From CAYFSS01 sp964345975 (GTDB lineage Bacteria > Bacillota > Clostridia > Saccharofermentanales > Fastidiosipilaceae), in NCBI GenBank assembly GCA_964345975.1, contig CAYFSS010000013.1, forward strand, positions 1 through 55,025: a stretch of DNA of 55,025 bases. Direction: 5' to 3'. Position 1 is the first letter of the stretch; each line of letters begins with the position of its first letter. Shown here piece by piece: positions 25,111 through 33,923 of the stretch. The notes beneath the pieces were generated by a model. That model did not search any database, was not told where the DNA came from, and saw only the letters and a list, made by a program, of their open reading frames with translations. Made by a program: the position numbers and the translations under genes.

Positions 25111-26118
25111 CTATCCTAATTGCTGGTCGGCTTTGACCCGAGGATCAATGAGCCCGTAGACAATTTCGATGATGAGATTAGCCAGCAAAACACCCATCGT
25201 TATCAGGAGCGTGGCTCCGGAGATAACAGGATAATCTTGCCCGGTCACTGCAGCGAGGATGGTAGACCCTAAGCCCGGATAGGAGAATACGGTCTCTGCC
25301 ACTAGAGCACCACCGATCATGGCACCCAGGGACATGGCCAAGCCCGTGACTTGGGGGAGCATTGCATTGCGAAAGACATAGCGGACAATCGTACGATCTC
25401 GAATACCTAAGAATCGCGAATATTTTACGTAATCCGCGTTGAGTTCATAAATAGACATCGAGCGCATGCCTATCGCCTGACCGCCGATCGTCGCCAAGAC
25501 GATTGACCAGAACGGGAGCTGATAGTGGCGCAAGATGGAGCGGAAAAATTCCCAACTCATGCTGGGGAATAAGTCAAAGCCATAACCTCCACTCGTGGGT
25601 AAGACTTTCCACATAATGCCAAAGAGAAGGAGCAGGATAATGGCAAGGCCGAAGGAAGGAATAGAGCCGATGAACAAGAAGAGCGGGAAAACCCCCTTAT
25701 CCATGATGCCTCGGCGATAGGCGGCGACAGCTCCCAAGAGGTTACCCAAGATCCATCCTGTCAGGATAGCGGGTAGCTGGAGGGCTATCGTCCATGGCAA
25801 AGCGGTTGAAAGAATTTGGGATACGGTCTTGGGATACTCACGAAAAGATACTCCCAGATCGCCCCGGAACAGGTTGGCTACATAGATGAAGAACTGTTCC
25901 AGCAACGGCTTGTCTAGGCCAAAGATCCTCGTATATTCCTCCATGACACGCTCGATTGCTTTGGCGTCAGTCATGCCGGTGGTTGCTTGAGCAGTTATGG
26001 CTGTAATTGGATTTCCCGGCATCAACCGCGGTAGGAAGAAGTTCAGGATCAGGGCGGCGATAAACGTCAGGAGATACCAGAAGATCTTTTTTGCAAAATA
26101 GGTTTTGTAACCTCTCAT
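25111..26118 (-). CDS. Peptide ABC transporter permease, OppB-like
   Basis: This membrane subunit of the importer has 335 residues with six predicted helices. Family marks are PRLMPGNP near the end of the first helix, FGLDKPLLEQF, LGVSF, and the cytoplasmic loop ADYVKYSRFLGI near residue 225. The start at 26118 is preferred to the in-frame ATG at 26148 because GAGGAG lies seven bases before it. It is 12 bases ahead of OppC. A hairpin separates it from the upstream binding-protein gene. Confidence 0.92.
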   Translation of the reverse strand: MRGYKTYFAKKIFWYLLTFIAALILNFFLPRLMPGNPITAITAQATTGMTDAKAIERVMEEYTRIFGLDKPLLEQFFIYVANLFRGDLGVSFREYPKTVSQILSTALPWTIALQLPAILTGWILGNLLGAVAAYRRGIMDKGVFPLFLFIGSIPSFGLAIILLLLFGIMWKVLPTSGGYGFDLFPSMSWEFFRSILRHYQLPFWSIVLATIGGQAIGMRSMSIYELNADYVKYSRFLGIRDRTIVRYVFRNAMLPQVTGLAMSLGAMIGGALVAETVFSYPGLGSTILAAVTGQDYPVISGATLLITMGVLLANLIIEIVYGLIDPRVKADQQLG

Positions 26119-26221
26119 ACGGAACTCCTCGAGCTTCTCGGTCGGCATACGTATCTTGCGGAGTAATCAGGAAATTTTAACGATGAATAGTCCATAAGCA
26201 GCCTCTCCGACAAGAGTCGTT

Positions 26222-26250
26222 AGGGGCCATCGAAACCTCCAATGACCCCT
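26222..26250 (-). other. Intercistronic hairpin between binding protein and permeases
   Basis: On the minus strand AGGGGTCAT and ATGGCCCCT form a 9-base stem (one G-T) just after the binding-protein stop. No T-run follows. It is suited to protect the binding-protein mRNA or partly reduce read-through, giving more receptor than permease. Confidence 0.6.
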
Positions 26251-26264
26251 ATAAAATCAATAAC

Positions 26265-28028
26265 TTACGGATTGACCAGCTCTATCTCATAGAGACCGGC
26301 AATAGCGTATCCGTGACTCAGGATACCCGGGGGAATATCGGTACCGTCACCTTGTTCAGGATAGTTCGTCCAAACGGATTCATTGACAGTATGGAAGTAC
26401 ACTGGACGATACATTGTCGGGAATGTCGGTACATCTTCAAGATAGATTCTGTTGAGTTCGGTATAAGCTTCAATCTGTTCGTTCAGTTCCATTGTCGGGA
26501 TGGCATCGATGAGCTCGTCGACACGTTCGTTGGAGTAACGACCGAAATTGTAGAACACGTTCTCAGCATCTATGTTCGCACCATGCTCACTGTAGAGAAC
26601 AGAGTAGATGCGGATCCAAGGCGAGATAACGGATGCACCGTTATAGCTGGCCATGAGGAGGTCGAAATCACCGACCATACGATTATCCATATAGACGGAG
26701 GCCTCGGGGAAGTGCGTCGAGATATCTATTCCAATACTCTTACCGGCAGCAGCTACGATCTCACAGGTAGCGTTCCAGTCGGTCCAACCACTTGGACATT
26801 GGATCGTAAAGACGAGTGGCTCGCCTTCGAATTCACGGATACCATCACCGTCGGTATCGACGATGCCGGCTTCGTCAAGGAGTGCGTTAGCTTCATCCAC
26901 TTGCTTACCAACCCATAAGAGGTCGACCAGCTCATCGCGGTTGAAGAGGGCTTGCTCTGGATCAGACAGGTTCATCAAAGTAGGCTCAATGGGTTCAGTG
27001 TAGCCGGACATCGCTGCTTCAGCGATCTGTTCGTAGTCCACAGACATGGCAATGGCACGGCGAACCACGGCCTGATCCAAGCCCGGACGGTTCATGTTGA
27101 AGATGATCGATGGCATAGCAGAACCAAGGTAGTAGGGGGGCTCATCGAGGTAGGTACTGATCGGTAAACCATCCTCCCAGAACTTCCAAACTTGAGGCAT
27201 GAATTGCTGTGACACGTCGACTTCACCCTGTTGGAGAGCCACTGCACCGGCGTTGTTATCGCTGAACATCATGTGCGCCAAATACTTCGGTGCCGGGAGC
27301 TTACCCCACATCGATTCATCTTGACCCCAGTAGTTATCGTCTCGAATGACAACAATTCGACTGTTGTCATCGAAGTATTTCATGTAGGGACCCGAGGAGA
27401 CGATGTCTTCGTTGTAATCTTCTTTGATCTTGGTAGGATCGTTATCGTTACGTTCGACCATTTCACTTATTTGATGTTTGGGGAGGATATAAAGACGCGG
27501 GAAATATTCAATGATCTTGAAGGGATTGTAGTTTTCCTTATTAGCCGTGATGACGACCGTATAGTCGTCTTGAGCAACGATGGACTCTATCCAGTCCATA
27601 GCCGGAGCCTGAGCGGTTTCGAGCTCAGCGTTAATTTCATAGGTGTAAACGACGTCATGTGCTGTGAGCGGTGTACCGTCATTCCAGTGAGCAGCTTCTT
27701 TGATCTTGATCGTGAACACACCGTCTTCGAGAGTATAGTCACCATCTGCTAAGAGCGGATAGAGTTCGCCGTTCAGCTCGTTATACATATAGAGCGTCTC
27801 ATAGACAAAGACTGTCGAGGCGTCCGACTGTTCGAAGATAAAGCCTTGGTTCGAGTTATTAGATAAGGGATTGTAATTGATAACGGATCCCCATTGTTCA
27901 CCGGCAAAATAAAGGGTCTCTTCACGGGGTAGATTCTCTGCGTCTTCTGCCATTGCTGCCAACGGGAAGATAGCCAGCGTCATGATAACTGCTAAGACTA
28001 GCGCAATAATTGATTTTTTATGGTTCAT
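26265..28028 (-). CDS. Peptide/nickel-family extracellular solute-binding protein
   Basis: This is the receptor of the oligopeptide importer, about 587 residues. The signal peptide is MNHKKSIIALVLAVI onward, with a likely cleavage after AMA and no lipobox cysteine. The SBP_bac_5 fold is shown by LADGDYTLEDGVF, IKEAAHWNDGTPLTAHDVVYT and VRRAIAMSVDYEQIA. The start at 28028 places the signal peptide correctly. A TTG-started extension to 28106 adds 26 basic residues and reads through a hairpin, so it is rejected. The ribosome site is weak. Highly expressed receptors are usually first in the operon, as here. Confidence 0.92.
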   Translation of the reverse strand: MNHKKSIIALVLAVIMTLAIFPLAAMAEDAENLPREETLYFAGEQWGSVINYNPLSNNSNQGFIFEQSDASTVFVYETLYMYNELNGELYPLLADGDYTLEDGVFTIKIKEAAHWNDGTPLTAHDVVYTYEINAELETAQAPAMDWIESIVAQDDYTVVITANKENYNPFKIIEYFPRLYILPKHQISEMVERNDNDPTKIKEDYNEDIVSSGPYMKYFDDNSRIVVIRDDNYWGQDESMWGKLPAPKYLAHMMFSDNNAGAVALQQGEVDVSQQFMPQVWKFWEDGLPISTYLDEPPYYLGSAMPSIIFNMNRPGLDQAVVRRAIAMSVDYEQIAEAAMSGYTEPIEPTLMNLSDPEQALFNRDELVDLLWVGKQVDEANALLDEAGIVDTDGDGIREFEGEPLVFTIQCPSGWTDWNATCEIVAAAGKSIGIDISTHFPEASVYMDNRMVGDFDLLMASYNGASVISPWIRIYSVLYSEHGANIDAENVFYNFGRYSNERVDELIDAIPTMELNEQIEAYTELNRIYLEDVPTFPTMYRPVYFHTVNESVWTNYPEQGDGTDIPPGILSHGYAIAGLYEIELVNP

Positions 28029-28046
28029 GCACAACTTTTTTGGATT

Positions 28047-28066
28047 GGTCTCTTTGTGAAGAGACC
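28047..28066 (-). promoter_or_regulatory. Leader hairpin before the peptide-binding-protein gene
   Basis: GGTCTCTT and AAGAGACC form a perfect 8-base stem with a four-base loop, ending about 19 bases before the start codon. It could stabilise the 5' end of the mRNA or control ribosome access. No T-run follows. Confidence 0.45.
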
Positions 28067-28106
28067 GACTTTGTTCGTAATGTGATTTCTTTCGGTGTTT
28101 TAGCAA

Positions 28107-28364
28107 GCTTTAAAGCTCGCAACATTTTAGGTAATCGCTATCGCTCCTCCCTTCAGTGTTCTGTTTTCAACACAACGATAATTCGACCCGACCATTGCAG
28201 ATTCATGGAAAGCCTCGAGCATCTATTTCAGCATTAATGAGCTGCCTTTTTCATATCAAAAGCATACACAATTGCCACGATAATTGGAAAAACTGTTCAG
28301 ACAAGTTCGAGGTAATTGCTTGTTGCTTGTTGAATATCACCAAAAAAAGCCCCCACTGACACAA
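28107..28364. other. Promoter-bearing intergenic region of the opp operon
   Basis: No coding frame is convincing. The region is A/T-rich toward 28260-28330 and must hold the opp promoter on the minus strand, but no clean -35/-10 pair stood out. Confidence 0.3.
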
Positions 28365-28393
28365 CAAAAAACCCCGGCTCCAAAGAACCGAGG
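28365..28393 (-). terminator. Rho-independent terminator of the LCP gene
   Basis: On the minus strand CCTCGGTTC and GAGCCGGGG pair over nine bases with G-T pairs around TTT, followed by TTTTTTG. A second run of seven T lies about 25 bases further on. Confidence 0.88.
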
Positions 28394-28421
28394 TCGCAAG
28401 AACTAAATCAGAAACGTCAGT

Positions 28422-30398
28422 TTAGCCTGCTAAGAGAGCATCGATCGCAGCTTGAGCGTCTTTGACACTAGCTTCATCGGGAATGACAACGCTTAACGAT
28501 TGACCGCCCGCTGCATAGGATGGACGCTCAGCACCATTGCCCGTCACTGAAGCCATCTTAACTTGCCAACTGGGACTCTCTGAGATCTGATACGTTGCAA
28601 GCTTCATGATCTGCTGAGGCGAAATATTCGTCTTCACACTATCCCCCAAAACATTGAGGATAGACCTATAGTTGGAGATAATCTCCGGGCTCAAAGCCTT
28701 CTGGATCAAAGCTTCAAGGACGCGCTGCTGATTCTCACCGCGTGAGAAGTCACCGTCCGGCAAATTATAGCGTTCACGAACATAAGCCAGAGCGGTCTCA
28801 CCATTGAGTGAAATGCGTCCCTCAGGGAAGTAATATTCACCGGAATTCGTCTGGAATTCATAGGGGTTATCGATGATAACACCACCCAATTCATCGACGA
28901 GACTGATCAGTGAATTGAAATTCACGCGTACATAGTAGTTGATATCGACATCCATGAAATCTTCGAGGGAAAGTATAGAACTCTGGATACCGTAAACTCC
29001 TGCATGCGTAAGTTTGTCTAACTGACCGTGTCCCCCGCCTTGTATGGGGATATAAGAATCACGTGGAATATTCGTAATGAGGACATTATTCGTCTGGGGA
29101 TTGATCGTAAGCAACATGTTGACGTCGGAACGGGAAGCTTCAGAGACGTCGTAAGAATCCACCCCACTGATATACATCGTAAACGGCTCTCGTGCAGGAT
29201 CTTCGACTCGCTTGTCTTCAAGCTCAACTTGCTCCGGTTCAACGGATGAGAGAATGCGCAGTTCTTCACCGGCATTCTTGTGCTCGTCCTGCAATAACAC
29301 CAAGGTATCCGAAGCAATGACAGCACCTTCGACCTCTTTGTCGTAGAGCAAATTGACACCTTCTAAGAAGGAATCAACTTCAACAACTTCAGGGTCTAAA
29401 CCCTCTTCACGCAATGTATCGTAGAATTTCTGAACATCGCCACCCATTCTCTGAAGCGGTAAGGCAATTTTGCGTCGTTGAAGATCCTTCGTTGTTTCGT
29501 AATCGCTTTCAGCGAGGACAGCTAATGAGATCTCATAAGCACCGGAACGTTCCGCACCTCTTCGCTCCCCGTTAGCCTGCATATTCTGTAGCGTGCTGAA
29601 GGTGATTTCAGAGAAGTAGACCGCAACGCCAAAGAGAATTAGCAAGAGAACGCTTAAAACAATCCCTACATAGCGGGGTACAAGATGTCTGTAAGCTCGG
29701 ATGAGAAGCAAGATGAGAAGGATATGGACTAGACCTAAACCCCCGAAGAAGAGCAGCCGATGAAGGGTGGATCCGACTCCGTAGAGGAGGACAGTTCTTG
29801 CAAGCCAAGCACTTCCGGCTAGGAGAATAAGTTCAAGGACTAAGAATACCCAGAAACCCACCCCGCCTTTGCGCTCAGGTCTTCCATTGGGGACGACCGG
29901 CCGGCCCGTCCTGGGATCAATACGTGGTGCCATGGGCTGATAGGGCTGCTGGGGATGCTGGGGATAACCGGCGCGAGCATACGCTTGTTCGGCGTAGTTT
30001 GGTTGGACATGGCCCGATCCGGAACCTTGTCCAAAATGACGTCTTGAAGCCGGTATTTCATGCGTTGGATAGACAGGACCCCGTGAGGCTCCTCCCAAAT
30101 TCGAAGTGCGAGTTGGCGCTGACGACCATTGACGGGTTTCTTGACTGGGATCACGCGCTTGTTCCGTATCATCCGGACGAGGTTCTTGGATCTCTGCATC
30201 AAAACGTCGAGTTGCTTCACGATATGCTGCATATTCATCTTTGTTGTCGGTCGCAGATGTGCGACGAGTTGCAGCATTTCCTAGTTCATCCGGCTTGGCG
30301 AACGATGGAGCATTATCGTTCATGGGTGGTTCCGGCCTCTGGGGGGTGCGCATGTCCTTCTCTCGATTCGAGGGATCATTACCGCGATTTTTCTTCAT
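28422..30398 (-). CDS. LytR-CpsA-Psr (LCP) family wall-polymer ligase
   Basis: LCP enzymes transfer teichoic acids or capsule from a lipid carrier onto peptidoglycan outside the membrane. This one has 658 residues. A long Pro/Gln/Arg-rich cytoplasmic head (about 1-180) is followed by three or four close membrane helices (about 185-275). A spacer precedes the LCP catalytic domain, with TINPQTNNVLITNIPRDSY, GQLDKLTHAG and YVRERYNLPDGDFSRGENQQ, carrying the Arg and Asp residues that bind the pyrophosphate lipid. Most LCP proteins have only one helix and a short head, so the N-terminal half is unusual. The surface polysaccharide genes to the right may supply its substrate. Confidence 0.92.
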   Translation of the reverse strand: MKKNRGNDPSNREKDMRTPQRPEPPMNDNAPSFAKPDELGNAATRRTSATDNKDEYAAYREATRRFDAEIQEPRPDDTEQARDPSQETRQWSSAPTRTSNLGGASRGPVYPTHEIPASRRHFGQGSGSGHVQPNYAEQAYARAGYPQHPQQPYQPMAPRIDPRTGRPVVPNGRPERKGGVGFWVFLVLELILLAGSAWLARTVLLYGVGSTLHRLLFFGGLGLVHILLILLLIRAYRHLVPRYVGIVLSVLLLILFGVAVYFSEITFSTLQNMQANGERRGAERSGAYEISLAVLAESDYETTKDLQRRKIALPLQRMGGDVQKFYDTLREEGLDPEVVEVDSFLEGVNLLYDKEVEGAVIASDTLVLLQDEHKNAGEELRILSSVEPEQVELEDKRVEDPAREPFTMYISGVDSYDVSEASRSDVNMLLTINPQTNNVLITNIPRDSYIPIQGGGHGQLDKLTHAGVYGIQSSILSLEDFMDVDINYYVRVNFNSLISLVDELGGVIIDNPYEFQTNSGEYYFPEGRISLNGETALAYVRERYNLPDGDFSRGENQQRVLEALIQKALSPEIISNYRSILNVLGDSVKTNISPQQIMKLATYQISESPSWQVKMASVTGNGAERPSYAAGGQSLSVVIPDEASVKDAQAAIDALLAG

Positions 30399-30481
30399 GA
30401 CTCAAACGTCCTCCATCTCAATCGTTACTTATGCAATGAAGTTTACCAAAAGCCCGCTAACTTCGGTACTAAACAAGGCGA

Positions 30482-30501
30482 AACACCCCCGAAGGAGTGT
30501 T
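30482..30501 (-). terminator. Hairpin terminator after the GH38 gene
   Basis: On the minus strand AACACTCC and GGGGTGTT (one G-T) close a TTCG tetraloop, a very stable hairpin. It is followed by TCGCCTTGTTT, a poor T-run. It lies about 55 bases after the mannosidase stop and before the LCP gene. Confidence 0.6.
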
Positions 30502-30557
30502 CCGCAAAGAGTAAAGAGCTGGGAAGTTTAATCCATGCGCTTCCATCTTCGATGAAA

Positions 30558-33500
30558 TTACTCAAACATCACGTGGAAGCTCTTGATCTCAAAGGGTTCA
30601 ATCCTGAAGTGCGTCTGGCGACCATCCTCGGACAAGGTAGTCTCCGCCCCCTCCACAATATCCTCTAAGAGGTTCACTTCACGAGCTTCATAGACAGGAC
30701 GAGCAAAGACGAGCGAAGCATCTTGATGACGGGCCCCGCGATTTTCATACACACGTACGATCATGCCTTCGCCCGATTCAGCGGCTTTGACCGCCTCGAT
30801 CGTGAGAGCAGGATTAGGACTATAGACAAGTGCCTGACTCCGGCTCAGGGTTCCGCCACCCGTGTTCTTCACATAGACCTGTGGGGGATTGTTGAGCTGA
30901 TAGGCTTCACTGAAAGTAGCGCTATCTGCAAGCGTTCCCGTATAAGGCATGATGCCGTAACGGAACTGTTGTCTCCCGATGTCAGCCACTTCGCTGGGGT
31001 ATCGGGGGGCTTTTAAGAGGCTAAGGCCAATGTCGCCGGGGTTGACGCTCGCACCATACTTGCTGTCATTGATGATGGAGATCCCGAAGTTTTGTTCGTG
31101 GACACTGACCCACTTTTGCATAGCAACTTCAAAGCGTGCCAAATCCCAAGACGTGTTTTGATGCGTAGGACGCGTGATCTGACCGAACTGGATATCGAAG
31201 GTAGCTTCGCGGGTGAAGATGTCATAAGGGAAATGCAGCTTCAAGAGCTGGTTCGTCTCTTGCCAATCAATGTCAAACTCCATGGAAACCAGCGCCGAAT
31301 CACGCTCGAGGTACAAGCGCTCACGGATCGTGGTATGGAGATAGCGACGGACGAGCTCGACCCCGACCCTTAACTCATTATCGGCAATGACCTCAAGACT
31401 CTCGAGTCCATGGACCGGCCAAGACTTCTCTTGATAGTAGATATTGATGTCCCAGGCTTCATAGTTATGGGGCTTGTCTTCATAGGCAACAAGCTTGTGG
31501 CCCAAGGTACCCTCCGGTAGAACTTCACGCTGAGCGACCTTGTCATAGAACGAAGTCCACTCACCTTCATCATTCCACGTCACACTCACGAGATTGTTTT
31601 CGAAACCATATCTCGAAACGACGAGACCACTGTCGGTCTGACGCCTCTTCGCTTGAAGGTTTAAGAGGTCATCGTGGGTGAAGAGTTCATAGCCGAAGGG
31701 CTGGACGTCTTCGACGTAGACGAGAGATCTTCCCTCGGCATCGACCTGGTAGACATCATCCCTCAAGCCGGCGAGTTGAGTCTGTTCTTCCGTGAGACGA
31801 ACAATGCCCGTGAAAGGATACGACGTAGGATTCACGACCAGGAGCTCGCCTGCTTCACCTTCTACTTCATCGGCAAGGCTCTGACCGGCGGATACCAATT
31901 GCTGTTTCGTCCAAGCCAGCACACGCTCATAATCACGCTTGGTATCTTCGTAGACTTCCTTGATAGACGTCCCCGGCAAGATATCGTGGAACTGATTGGT
32001 GAGGACGGTGTGCCAGTGCTCCCAAAGGGCTTCACGGGGGTAATCGGTGGTTTCAAGCAAGACTTTGCTGAACTGCGACAAGAACTCGACGTTTTGTAGA
32101 GCAAATTCACTGCGTCGATTATCGCGCTTGGTCTCCGCTTGGGAGGTATAAACACCACGGTGATATTCAAAGTAGAGCTCACCACTCCAGTGGGGGAGCA
32201 TCGGATTGTCTTTAACATCCGCTTCGAGCTTCTTGTAGAAGTCGAGAGCCGTTGACGGCATCGTACGTGGTACGCCGGGCAAACCGCGAGCTAGACGACG
32301 CTGATTCTCGACCATTTCTTCTGTCGTGCCACCACCGCCGTCACCGTGACCGTAAGACATCAGGACTTCCTGATTGAGATCTTTCTGTTGATAGCGATCC
32401 CAAGAACCTAGAACCTGACTTGCTCCGAGCTGGCCGTTATAGGTCGTGAAGAAGTCAACGGGTTCACGGTTGCGCAAGTGAACCGGTTGATAGTCTTGTG
32501 CCGGGATGAAATGCGTCAAGACTTTCGAGCCATCAATGCCTTCCCACATGAACGTGTCGTAGGGTAATTGGTTGTACTCGTTCCAGGAGATCTTCGTGGT
32601 CATGAAATAATCGATGCCGCTCTTCTTCATGATCTGTGGAAGAGAGGCAGCGTACCCGAAGACGTCGGGGAGCCACAAAATCTTGTGATCATGGCCGAAC
32701 TCCTCACGGAAGAATTTCTTACCGTATAAGAACTGACGGACCAAGGCTTCACCGGACGAAACATTCGTATCCGCTTCAACCCACATGCCGCCTTCGGTCT
32801 CCCAGCGGCCTTCCGCAACGCGCTCTTTGATGCGCTCATAGACTTCAGGAGCATCTGCCTTCACGAAGGCATAGAGCTGCGCCTGGCTCGACATGAAGAT
32901 GTATTCCGGATAACGCTCCATGAGTTCAAGGACGGTTGAGAACGAGTGCACAGTCTTATTACGGGTTACATCAATAGACCAGAGCCAAGCAACGTCAATG
33001 TGCGTATGCCCTACGGCACGGACGACAGGGAATTTCCCTTCATCGCTGGCACGGGTATAGAGTTCTTCATCGATAAATTCCAAAGCCCTATCGACGCTTT
33101 CATAAAATTCAGGCGAGAAGGGTTGGCGCAGATCCAAGAGATTGATCGTGTCATTCACAGCATGGATAATCGTGAGGAAAGATTCGGTCTCCATCTCCAT
33201 GAGACTTGCCGCTTCGACAGCAACTTTTAAATCATAATAGAGCTGATTGACTCTCGGATCACGAGCTTCCAGCTTCAGACGGAAGAGCTGATCTTCCTTA
33301 ATCTCGGCAGCATAAGAAGAGAAATAAAGCTCGAACGTTTCACCACCAAAAACCTCGTCCATCAAGCGAGAACTTCGATGATTCTTATCCAGCGCTTGAC
33401 GAGCTTCACCATCGACATAGACAAGGAATTGAGGATTCGTTGCATCCCATCCTTCAGATAGTCCGGTATCGACGGATATATACGCATCCAACCCACGGAA

Positions 33501-33752
33501 AGACTCGGGCACTTCTACCTGCGCTACAAAAGCCGCATGCGACCGGTATCCGCCCCAGCGATCGTTCTCGCCGAAGTCATGCCATACTGAATTATCCGTC
33601 GGATCTTCCTCTCGAATATTGCGTATTCTATCATCGGTCACCCGATGCCTAATGCCGGAGACGGACACTGACTCCCGCGTGCGAAACTTATCAAGATCCT
33701 GCAAGATCCTACCAGCGCGTTGCAGATACATATGGTCACGTGCAATGGACAT
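30558..33752 (-). CDS. Alpha-mannosidase, glycoside hydrolase family 38
   Basis: This large cytoplasmic-type alpha-mannosidase has 1064 residues, the usual size. An N-terminal jelly-roll-like region (to about 240) precedes the catalytic domain. HTHIDVAWLW near residues 249-258 holds the zinc-binding His and Asp, and LPDVFGYAASLPQ near residue 364 holds the nucleophile Asp. A mid helical bundle follows, and the C-terminal beta-sandwich has WDINIYYQ and the late RVYENRG segment. There is no signal peptide, so it would act on imported oligosaccharides. The ATG at 33752 has a modest site. Together with GH125 at 37496 it suggests stepwise trimming of N-glycan or mannan fragments. Confidence 0.95.
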   Translation of the reverse strand: MSIARDHMYLQRAGRILQDLDKFRTRESVSVSGIRHRVTDDRIRNIREEDPTDNSVWHDFGENDRWGGYRSHAAFVAQVEVPESFRGLDAYISVDTGLSEGWDATNPQFLVYVDGEARQALDKNHRSSRLMDEVFGGETFELYFSSYAAEIKEDQLFRLKLEARDPRVNQLYYDLKVAVEAASLMEMETESFLTIIHAVNDTINLLDLRQPFSPEFYESVDRALEFIDEELYTRASDEGKFPVVRAVGHTHIDVAWLWSIDVTRNKTVHSFSTVLELMERYPEYIFMSSQAQLYAFVKADAPEVYERIKERVAEGRWETEGGMWVEADTNVSSGEALVRQFLYGKKFFREEFGHDHKILWLPDVFGYAASLPQIMKKSGIDYFMTTKISWNEYNQLPYDTFMWEGIDGSKVLTHFIPAQDYQPVHLRNREPVDFFTTYNGQLGASQVLGSWDRYQQKDLNQEVLMSYGHGDGGGGTTEEMVENQRRLARGLPGVPRTMPSTALDFYKKLEADVKDNPMLPHWSGELYFEYHRGVYTSQAETKRDNRRSEFALQNVEFLSQFSKVLLETTDYPREALWEHWHTVLTNQFHDILPGTSIKEVYEDTKRDYERVLAWTKQQLVSAGQSLADEVEGEAGELLVVNPTSYPFTGIVRLTEEQTQLAGLRDDVYQVDAEGRSLVYVEDVQPFGYELFTHDDLLNLQAKRRQTDSGLVVSRYGFENNLVSVTWNDEGEWTSFYDKVAQREVLPEGTLGHKLVAYEDKPHNYEAWDINIYYQEKSWPVHGLESLEVIADNELRVGVELVRRYLHTTIRERLYLERDSALVSMEFDIDWQETNQLLKLHFPYDIFTREATFDIQFGQITRPTHQNTSWDLARFEVAMQKWVSVHEQNFGISIINDSKYGASVNPGDIGLSLLKAPRYPSEVADIGRQQFRYGIMPYTGTLADSATFSEAYQLNNPPQVYVKNTGGGTLSRSQALVYSPNPALTIEAVKAAESGEGMIVRVYENRGARHQDASLVFARPVYEAREVNLLEDIVEGAETTLSEDGRQTHFRIEPFEIKSFHVMFE

Positions 33753-33923
33753 GATTCACCACTTTTCTTTCATGTTATGAGGACTAATCCAAAACGGGTT
33801 CTTTATCTTTGTGCAAAGTCTGAACGACTAAGCTACGATAGGCTACGTTAGAATACAAATTATAACAAGCATATCTTATATAGATCATGCGAATGATACG
33901 ATGCATTTCTGGAGGTATTCAGC

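Noticed and set aside
26313..27752. Plus-strand open frames of 201 and 173 codons
   Set aside because: Both are antisense to the peptide receptor gene and show no motifs or ribosome sites.
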